In this document: in pieces, positions 56,306 through 64,000 of the stretch
Position numbering within the stretch: position 1 is the stretch's first letter
Layout: every line of letters starts with the position of its first letter
DNA from: Gonatopus flavifemur
Lineage: Eukaryota > Arthropoda > Insecta > Hymenoptera > Dryinidae
Length of the DNA: 64,000 nucleotides
Direction of reading: 5' to 3'
NCBI GenBank assembly: GCA_018340375.1
Contig: JAFFJZ010000009.1
Coordinates: 17,500,501-17,564,500 of the forward strand
The notes under the pieces: model-generated
The model's input: the letters and a program-made list of their open reading frames with translations, nothing else
Database searches by the model: none
What the model was told of the DNA's origin: nothing
Made by a program: the position numbers and the translations under genes

Positions 56306-57798
56306 CATCATCATGAAGTAATCAGTCTTACGACTGGTTTGATGAAACCCTTCACCCCTGTCTATTATCCGCCAAACGTTTAATTTCTACATATCTACTA
56401 CATCCCTTGTCTTGTACGATTTGCTTCATATAACTTGCTCTAGGTCTACCTTTACCAGTTTTACCATTCATTTTCCCTTCCAATATTGTTTTCAATAAAC
56501 TCTCATGCCGTAATGTGTGTCCTATAAGATTGCTTCTTCTTTTCACGATGTGTTTCAAAAGATTTCTTTCTTCATTTATCTGCTCGAGTACTTCTTCATT
56601 TTTGACTTTGTCTATCCATTTTATTCTGAGCATCCTCCTATAACACCACATTTCAAAAGCTTCAAGTCTTCGTTAATCAGTTTTCCCCATTGTCCAAGTT
56701 TCGCAACCATATAGTGCTGTGCTCCAAACGTAATTTTTCAAGAATTTCTTCCTTACTTCCAAGCTTATATTTTTTGAGCATAATAACTGTTTCTTTTGGT
56801 AAAAAGCCTGTTTCCCTTGTGCTATTCTTGCTCTTATATCTCTTTCGCTTCGACCGTTTTCTGTAATTATGCTTCCTAGATATTTGAATTCTTTCACCTG
56901 TTCAATTGTCTCGGTATCTATTTTGATTTTCGTTCTTCTAGCTGTTTTCGCTGCTGTACACATCATGAATTTTGTTTTGTCTTTATTTATATTCATACAA
57001 TAGTTCTCCAATAATATTGTTCTCATAGTGTTGAAAATATTTTCCAACTCAGTACTACTCGTGGCAAGTATAGCTATGTCATCCGCGAATCTCAACATAC
57101 TTATATTTTCTCCCTGAATCTGTAATTTCGCTTGAATTTCCTCCTTCACTTCGTTCATTGCTTCTTCTATATATAAATTGAAAATCAGTGGCGATAATGA
57201 GCATCCTTGTCTCACCCCTCTTCTTATTTGTGCTTCCCCTTCCTGACTCTCTATGTCTATTATTGCAGTTTGATTCTTATATAATTCGTATATTATTCTT
57301 CTATCTTTATAATTTATTCCCACCTTCTTCAGGATCGCAAACATCTTCTCCCAGTCCACATTATCGAAAGCCTTTTGTATATCTACAAAACCTATGTACA
57401 CAGATTTCTTCAGCGCTATTCTTTTCTCTATTACTGCCCTAAGTGCTAAAATCGCTTCTCGCGTTCCCCTATTTTTTCTAAAACCAAACTGATCTTCTGC
57501 CAATCTACTCTCTATTTTATTTTCCATCCTCCTGTATATAATTTTGGTCAGTATCTTCGAAGCATGTGAAGTTAAACTGATCGTTCTGTAGTTCTCGCAT
57601 TTGTCTGCCCCTTGTTTTTCGGGATAGCGACAATTTTATTCTTTTGGAAATCTTCCGGTACTTCGCCTTTTTCGTACATATCTCTAATCAATTCAAACAG
57701 TGCGTCACGAGTTCCTTCACTGGAGGCTTTTATAAGGTCCGCACTTATGCCATCTATGCCTGGCGCTTTATTATTTTTCAATTCTTTCAAAGCCTTGT
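56306..57798 (-). mobile_element. RTE retrotransposon, copy B, 5'-truncated
   Basis: The 3' end, as on the minus strand, is ATGATGATG preceded by GACTGATTACTTC, the same as copy A. It is flanked by CGAATAAAGTATT at 56293-56305 and 57799-57811, a 13-bp duplication of copia LTR sequence. It begins within the RT region, so the endonuclease is absent, typical of incomplete target-primed reverse transcription. Confidence 0.93.
56352..57798 (-). pseudogene. RTE reverse transcriptase, copy B
   Basis: From the right, KALKELKNNKAPGIDGI and YEKGEVPEDFQKNKIVAIP lie in one frame. A frameshift near 57590 leads to the frame 57527-56673, with FRKNRGTREAILALR, FVDIQKAFDNVDW, RQGCSLSPLIFNLYI, the catalytic FADDIAILA and EFKYLGSIITENG. 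A TAA after GKTD is followed by a further piece in the same frame to 56352 (EMWCYRRMLRIKW). It keeps residues after SPLI that copy A lacks. It cannot make a full protein. Confidence 0.92.
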
Positions 57799-57825
57799 CG
57801 AATAAAGTATTATTCTAACAAAAAT

Positions 57826-58289
57826 ATTATTTCTCTGATCGTCGGTGAAACAGTGAATAACCACGAAATAATTAAAGTCAACTTCAAGTGATCATAACAT
57901 TCCTAGAGGATATCTGAGATGATCGTTCTTAGGAAACTTGGAGAATTATAAAAAAATGATATTCTCCTGAATCATTTCTCATGATTTATTATACGAATGT
58001 GAATAGTTCGTCTGAAACTCGTTGAGATTCGGCAACAGCCAATAAAATTGTTTTTAAAAAAAAGTCATAATGTGGAAGTTCGAATCGTTCATCGAAACGA
58101 ATTGGCAATCGAATTATGAAATATTCAGCTGGTGAAGATGCAAAATCTTGCATTACATTCTTGGAACGATGTTTCCAGTGCCGAGGAGTTGATTCGAACA
58201 TAAGAAGAACACAAAAACATCTGTAAATTTGTAAATCTAACCACATGTCATTGACGAATAATCAGATGGAATTCAACCAGACCTTTCAG
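57826..58289. other. Sola-like interior, right of the copia insertion
   Basis: It continues the sequence before 51529 once the copia element is removed. A minus-strand frame at 58246-57989 shows no motif I recognise. Nothing else is supported. Confidence 0.45.
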
Positions 58290-59710
58290 TTGTTGTAATA
58301 ATTAATGGAATTCACTGGGGTTTTGTTAATCGGATTAATTATTTTTTCCAAGATGATTTTGATCCAAGCAAAGTTCATATACATTTTTGAGCTCTGCTAC
58401 ATTCATACAAAACCGTAGACAAGAGGCAGGGAAGTCAGATGTTAGATCCCAAAAATCCAAATTCGAGTGCGTGGAAAATCGATTTTTTGTTTTTTCATTT
58501 AGGAATGTAATTTCTGTTGTCACATTTCCAACGTTGTTTTCAAAGTTGTTTTCTTCTCTCTCAAGGCGGGACCATTTTACCATGTTAAACAACGTTCTTT
58601 CCAACGTTGTTTCCAACGTTGTTTTCAACCTAGTTTTTGCCGTTGTTTTCCACGTGGTTTTTTTCCCCCGGGATATTATTATCATAGCACTGAAATAAAG
58701 TTTTAGTACCATGACCTATTGCCACACTTTTCGTTATAATTTTTGCCAAACTGTTCCCATACTCTTGCAAGGCCATCCATTTTGATTATGGCAGTATGGG
58801 AAAAGTTTGGTTGAGTCCCAAACCCCAGATCCTCCCCCAAATTCCTACCCATACTCTCCCAATACTCAGCTCACACCGTAGCCAAACCTCCATCAAGATC
58901 ATTCTCATATTTTTCCAACATTATTTCTGAATCTTTCTGTACGTACTCTTAGACTGTGGCCAGATTCTTTGTGAGACTCGTGTCATACCCACATAGCACT
59001 GAAAGTTCTCTGAACGTCGTCAGAACCTTTAGAGAACTTTAAACGTTTTAGACACGTCCTCAGGATGTTCTCAAAACTTTCATGCTATGTGGGTTCGTTT
59101 GCCAGCCAATTTTTTTCTGCGCGGGCACATCGTATATCAAGTTTTTCTATTCAAGCACAAATTATCGTGTCTTGAAGTGAAACACAATGAAATATGGGAT
59201 AGGAAATTGCGAATCTTTATATAAATTTGTCAATTTGATTTCGCGTGAGTTTGTATGGATTGATAATAGATGAGTATCTACTGAGAAAGACTCAGATGGT
59301 TTTGAAAGTTGAAATTTTGACATGAATGAATAAAAAATTCACGATTTTGTGAATATTTGTTAACTGAGTCGTGGGAATGATGAGGGGACAAATGATTCAT
59401 CTTCCATTTGGATTCTCATTACAAGTATTTCCCCTTAAAACACTCTCGTCTCATATATTCACTATATTTCAGAGTGTATGAGAACATGGTCATATCCGTC
59501 ATCTTGGATTATTATCTATAATCGTCTCTTGTTTCATAATTTGCGAGATTTCGTTACTAATCTCCGGATAAATACCGGCCGGCTCTCGGTGCAACGATAT
59601 TTGTTTTTTCCAAGTGGCCCGATTAACATTCGCTGTTATCATTGCCGAATTCGGCCCGTCATCTACATTCTGTTGGGCCGATTTCGGTACGTCCGTCATT
59701 GCACGCATGG
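58290..59710. repeat. Right long inverted arm of the Sola-like element
   Basis: Reverse complement of 47160-48605. It ends CGTCATTGCACGCATGG and is followed by GTAC. Confidence 0.92.
58988..59093. mobile_element. The same MITE in the right arm
   Basis: Mirror of 47795-47901, with CCCACATAGCACTGAAAG and CATGCTATGTGGG ends. The outer TA is kept on the left and reads TT on the right. Confidence 0.85.
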
Positions 59711-59714
59711 GTAC

Positions 59715-61809
59715 ACTCGGCGATCCAAAGGTACGTGAAAAATTCTTGGGATATTGTGACATAATTTGTCAAAAATGCATTCGTAGTGGCTTGTAATTCC
59801 TAAAAAATAACATCTAATCCTCCTCTTGAAAACACGTACAGAGGAAAATGAAACAGAAAATAGGTTGATCCATTTCACACACTAGAACTCTGAGTTATTC
59901 CAAATCAAACGCGTTGGTCGGTTCAGATATATTTTGAAATCCACGTCGATGCGGAATGCTTGGTGTGGCCAATAGCTTGAGTTTTCAGTCTAGATTATAT
60001 TTCAAAAAATTCCTCAAGGGCATCATGATAGAAACTCGAATAATATGATTCCACGAAACGGAAAATAATGCTTGGTAAAGTAATGAAGTACTCAGTGCTG
60101 TATCGATCAGTATCTCAAGACCTCATAATTTATCAATCTATGGATTAGAATCTCTATCCTCATCTCTATTATTATTCCTATGAGCGGGTGATAAAAAATA
60201 GATTTTAGAAAGAATGGGTGAAAACATATTCATATTGCGAAGGAGTTTGGTTGTAGGGTTGGATCTGAATTCATTTATGAATCATTTCACTTGGTTGTGA
60301 ACCAATATTCATATCTCAAATCTATTGTAATTCAAGTACCAAAATATTTTTCATTCATGTTTTTATTTTCACAGCATAGTAAATGGTACAAAAATAGCTT
60401 TCGTTCATTAAGAAAATGTTCGAATGATATATTACATGAAATTTAATTATGAATTTCAAAAATAGCGATAATCATTGTTATATATAAATTTTGTAACTGA
60501 TGAAAAAAATGCCACTCACATGAAAGAGTTACAGGATAGAACCGAAAAACGATCATAGTATGGCACGAGGAAACCTTGTGACATATATTCCTTGAAAAGA
60601 TGGTGAAGATGGTAGAACTCGGCTTTTAATATAAGATAATCCAACGGTGTGTATAATGGAGAACCTCCACCTTGCATGCTTGAGAGGATGAAATGAGAGA
60701 CCAAATCTGTCTTTTCTTCTCCGGAGGCTTCCTAGATACTTCTCACAGTGAGAAGAAATACGTCTCTTCCGTACATAAAAAGTTGATGCACGTGTGTTGG
60801 TGTGTGCCAACTCATCAAGTTCCACTCTTTTTTTTCGGAACCCTATACACAATCCTCCCACCACGAACCTTCGGACGCATGTTCACGCACGGGATCCTTC
60901 AGGTATTTGTGCCATATGATCCTCTCAACGTATATTATGCGTATGCAATGCAGGTGTCATATGTAATATATGTATATGTATGTGTACCTCTGTAAAAATT
61001 CACAGGCACATACATTATCTTCGTATGTATGTACTTTGTGTCTGACTAATGCTGAGACATGGGTCACGGTACTGCCACACTCATCGTCGGAAGTTTGAGC
61101 CAATGTACTTTATTAGGATTCACAGAAGAATGCTGTATTTCATTCTTCAAGAGTGAACAAAATTTCAACATATCAAAGTTATTCAGACAAGTTTCAGAAA
61201 ACAATGGAAATATGAAAATCTGAAGATAATTTCTGGATCCTGATAATTTTTTCTAATAAATGTCCTCGACTGAACAGTTGAATTTTATATGAATTGGAGA
61301 GAAACAAATTGTAATGATATTTAATCCGTTTTGCGCTTTCATTAATCATGTTGGAATACTTCATATTCCTTAAGCGAATGTCATTATTTTGATGTTTTAA
61401 ATGATGATTCTTCAAATGTTTTTGTGGAGGATGTAAGCCTGAGTATTTGAGGATTATTGGAAAAATTGTGAACCACAGGTGTGGAATCTCTGAAAATCAT
61501 GAGTTTTGTGATATTTCTGAAATTCGAGAACTTCCAAGTACTTGCACACTACCTAAACATTAATTAAATCAGCTCATCTTATGCACATGTTCTTTTTACG
61601 TGACATAACAACTTTTTTCAGGTATTGCTGAATGGAATTCCGAATTCCTGTTTTTCGACTCACCCTAGTGCACTTTATTTCCTCACATTTATTGAGGATT
61701 TCATTGGGTTGTGTCAAATGTATTTTTTGGAAAACAAAAATGAAGTTTTGAATAAAATTCATCGAGTTGTGATAATAATGACAAACAAAGTTATCAGTCA
61801 AGCGTTATA
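59715..61809. other. Unassigned AT-rich sequence
   Basis: No gene, RNA or repeat boundary could be supported. Frames of up to 103 codons (60553-60864, minus) have no recognisable motif and overlap others on the opposite strand. Confidence 0.35.
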
Positions 61810-62870
61810 ACTAAACAAGGAAGCAACATTTCGAAACGAGGGGCTGGTCGACCGGAAAAGGTGAAAAATGGAAAAAGAGATCGTCCTTGTAAAATTCACA
61901 ACATGATTCCTAGTGGAGCCGTTGCGAACAACATATCTGATGAGGACAACTCAAAATCTTCTCAAAATGTCTCGGAGCTCAAAATTTACAATGCAATGAA
62001 CGGACGAGATCGCGAACAATGGATGAAAGCCATTTAATCCGAAATAAAATGCTTAATTGTCAACGATATGTGGAATTTAGTTGACAGGCCAATCGAGAAA
62101 AATGTGATCGGTTGTAGAACCGTATTAAGAAATAAATACAATGCTGATGGTAAATTGCTTAGAAGTGAAGCCAGAATAGTTGCTCGCGGATTTGCTTTAA
62201 GACTGGGGATGGATTTCATAGAAACTTTCACACCTGTTGCAAGAGTCGATTCGTTTGGTCTACACTGAGAAAAAAGCAACGTGGTTACAGGAACTATGTT
62301 CGCATGGTCAAAGATTCACGGTTGCAGTGACCTGAAATTTGGGCATTGATGACGAGGAAAACCAGACAAAATCACATGAATGTAGTTGTAGCAACTACAT
62401 AAGAAGGTCAAGGCAAAAATCAACGACGCGCTGTAGTTATGCTGACCAGATTTTTCTCTGAGTGTACTCATAGCTTCATCTTTCAAGCTAAATCGGAAAA
62501 TATCACAACTTGATATTACAACCGCATACTTGAATGGTGAAATTGATACAGTAATCTATATGGAGACGTCTGGATTATTAAGAGAATCCTTAATGGCCAT
62601 CATGGAAAACAAAAAAATAATACTCTCATCGCAAAGACGTAAAATATGATTCCGGATGTGAACTCTGATAAAAGAGGATGTAAACTACGTAAGGCTACCT
62701 ATGGACTCTGCCAGTCCGGAAGATAATGGTACTCAAGGTTAGACTCACTGTTCAACGCATTGGATTCAAACCAACGAATTCAGATCCGTGCATCTATGTA
62801 GACGAAGAGGAAGAAATATCGACTTATTTATTCATCTACGTGCATGGCCTATGTCTACGTAAATTACTTG
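61810..62870 (+). pseudogene. Second copia-type pol fragment, heavily decayed
   Basis: Pieces in several frames match copia RT. There is a basic AGRPEKVKNGKRDR stretch near 61840, then MWNLVDRPIEKN and FIETFTPVARVDSF near 62068-62250. After a MITE, QLDITTAYLNG-like sequence appears near 62500, KATYGLCQSG near 62693 and TNSDPCIYVDEEEE near 62775. The catalytic YVDD site reads IYVHGL, so the aspartates are lost. It has no LTRs. It differs from the copia at 51534 and is older. Confidence 0.8.
62263..62464. mobile_element. TA-flanked MITE inside the copia fragment
   Basis: CACTGAGAAAAAA and TTTTTCTCTGAGTG are inverted ends with TA outside each (62261-62262, 62465-62466). It splits the RT similarity. 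It is about 202 bp and relates by its ends to 19545-19802 and 63084-63308. Confidence 0.85.
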
Positions 62871-62875
62871 AATGG

Positions 62876-62937
62876 AGGTACCGTAAGGTGGCGCTAGAAT
62901 CTGTCCGAGAAGTTTTCATTTGAGTTCATGCCCCCTG
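62876..62937. mobile_element. Fragment of the CAGGGGGC MITE family
   Basis: The last 60 bases (TACCGTAAGGTGGCGCT... CATGCCCCCTG) match the right end of 11365-11587 with several differences. The rest of the MITE is absent. Confidence 0.6.
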
Positions 62938-63083
62938 GATACAAGCCAGTGATCTTACAATTCTGGAAGATAACGGCCCCTACACTGAGGGAACTGTTTA
63001 GTTATATTCAAAAATTTACGCTCAGAAAACAGATATGTTGAAAAATACCATAATTCATGGATTTTGGGCGTTAGTCTGACCTA

Positions 63084-63308
63084 CACGGAGAAAAAAGTAT
63101 TTCTGGCATAACAAGCAGGTCTGTTATTATAGCACCTGCAAAAAATTAGCTGAAAGAGCAAGAAAAATGATTTAGACAACTGAACGTTTTTGCTGAAATG
63201 AAAACACTTGTTAACAGAACTGACGTCTTAGCTGCTGGAGTGAATATTTCTGCAAGAACAACCAATTTCTTTGTAGGCGCTATAGTAGCAAACTAGTTTT
63301 TCTTCGTG
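63084..63308. mobile_element. TA-flanked MITE, CACGGAGAAAA ends
   Basis: CACGGAGAAAAAAGTATT and AGTTTTTCTTCGTG are inverted, with TA at 63082-63083 and 63309-63310. It shares its ends with 19545-19802 and 62263-62464. Confidence 0.8.
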
Positions 63309-64000
63309 TAGTGTTGCCGTGATCTTCGAGCCGATCTCAATAATTTCAAACGATCCGATCTTCGAGCAGACCTGGAAAAATTTCGGTCGATCCGGGTTTC
63401 GAGCTAAGCCAGAACTGTGAGATCGACAAGCTTTATCGTTACTGAGAAAATTTCCTATCAGACGAAGGACTCTGGTTAAGAAAAACCATTGATTCTCGCC
63501 AAATCTCACTGAATCTCGCAAAATCTCATTGAATCTTGGACAATGTTCTGATCAAATCTCATGAAATTTCATTTGTCAGAATCGGTTTACGGAACCATAT
63601 TGTGTTGAATGTTTAATGAGTAGCAGAGTCGATATTAAGAAAATATGTTGATAACGTGGTTTTTTCTTCATCGCCAATCCTCTGAAGATGGATTTAATGG
63701 TATATTTGTCTATTTATTCATTGGAAGATACATATATGGAGTTTCTATAACTAACATTCATGGAATTTGATTTGCCGAGTCATAAAAATTTTAAGAAGAC
63801 GTTGTTCTATACTTGGACTTCGAAAGCTTCAGAAATACAGTACATGCGAAAAGTTTGAATACACCCAAAGGAACCTCCCCGTGGGATGATTGCGGGTCTT
63901 CCAGGGGGATATCCTTGATACCCAGTGGCGTAGCGTGGCCAAATGGTACCCGGGGTGGACGCGGTAGTGGAACCCCCCCCTCGCCAGGCAGTTCATCTTC
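63309..64000 (+). mobile_element. Left end of a second hAT-like element, running off the window
   Basis: TAGTGTTGCCGTGATC at 63309 resembles the terminus of the hAT element at 20737 (TAGTGTTGCCGCGAGC). Repeats of GATCTTCGAGC-like words follow to about 63430, as in the first element but with GATC in place of GCTC. The partner end is beyond the window. The rest of the interval shows no coding motif. Confidence 0.65.
63923..64000 (+). mobile_element. Start of another DNA transposon, CAGTGGCGTAGCG end
   Basis: CAGTGGCGTAGCGTGGCC followed by G- and C-runs resembles a common terminus of arthropod DNA transposons. Only the left end is visible, so the superfamily is uncertain. Confidence 0.45.

Larger units (their letters stand above)
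51534..57820 (+). mobile_element. Ty1/copia LTR retrotransposon
   Basis: LTRs of about 302 bp start TGTTAGA and end AACA. The element is flanked by AAAAT at 51529-51533 and 57821-57825, a 5-bp duplication. Gag, protease, integrase, RT and RNase H follow the copia order on the plus strand. The 3' LTR is split by an RTE insertion (56306-57798 plus its duplicated target). The LTRs differ by about two substitutions plus small indels near their 3' ends, so it is fairly young. Several stops and frameshifts still disable the gene. Without the RTE it is about 4.8 kb. Confidence 0.96.
47160..59710 (-). mobile_element. Sola-like DNA transposon with arms of about 1.4 kb
   Basis: Inverted arms 47160-48605 and 58290-59710 start CCATGCGTGCAATGACGG and are bordered by GTAC on both sides (47156-47159, 59711-59714), a possible 4-bp duplication. 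Because GTAC is palindromic, a TA duplication cannot be excluded. One 604-codon transposase with a DDD-type triad lies between the arms on the minus strand. A copia element with an RTE inside it is nested at 51534-57820. Without that insert the element is about 6.3 kb. The superfamily name rests on the DDD arrangement and the 4-bp duplication, as I recall for Sola. Confidence 0.8.

Noticed and set aside
60553..60995. ORFs of 100-103 codons on opposite strands
   Set aside because: They overlap each other, have no motifs and no neighbouring gene context.

Overview
This window is a stretch of repeat-dominated insect (at least arthropod) nuclear DNA. The evidence is the AT-rich base composition, dense mobile elements of typical arthropod families (RTE, Ty1/copia, Ty3/gypsy, hAT, mariner/Tc1, pogo-like, a DDD transposase resembling Sola), a TATA plus TCATTC initiator promoter, tRNA-type SINEs, and many short inverted-repeat elements. 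I could not find one convincing host protein-coding gene, and I cannot name the species or order.

Layout. 0-4.2 kb: a MITE, an RTE non-LTR element (copy A) split by a MITE, and a decayed repeat-encoded protein gene. 4.2-13.3 kb: foldback MITEs, a 141-bp array with a tRNA-SINE, an inverted-copy repeat (here called X), and a satellite of about 130 bp broken by nested insertions. 13.3-18.3 kb: a pogo-like transposon abutting a mariner-like element with 300-bp inverted arms; both transposases are broken. 20.7-37.2 kb: one hAT element of about 8.2 kb with matching termini and a perfect 8-bp target duplication (ACTGTCAA), carrying an 8.3-kb gypsy-type LTR element inside it with its own 4-bp duplication (ATTG). 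40.2-43.3 kb: a truncated mariner beside inverted satellite arrays with periods of about 262 and exactly 132 bp. 43.4-46.7 kb: MITEs, hairpins and X-like repeats. 47.2-59.7 kb: a Sola-like DNA transposon with inverted arms of about 1.4 kb and an uninterrupted 604-codon transposase ORF; a copia element (5-bp duplication AAAAT) sits inside it, and an RTE copy (copy B, 13-bp duplication) sits inside the copia 3' LTR. 59.7-64 kb: little recognisable sequence, then a decayed second copia fragment, two TA-flanked MITEs and the ends of two DNA transposons that run off the window.

The elements do not form a pathway. What joins them is insertion order, which target duplications and pre-insertion sequence make readable: Sola-like before copia before RTE B; hAT before gypsy; satellite before MITE. 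Nearly all coding regions are broken by stops, frameshifts or catalytic substitutions; the 604-codon ORF is the exception. The points most worth a second look are the extra downstream ORF of the gypsy-type element, the Sola-like element with very long arms and an intact ORF, and the register-preserving satellite insertion.
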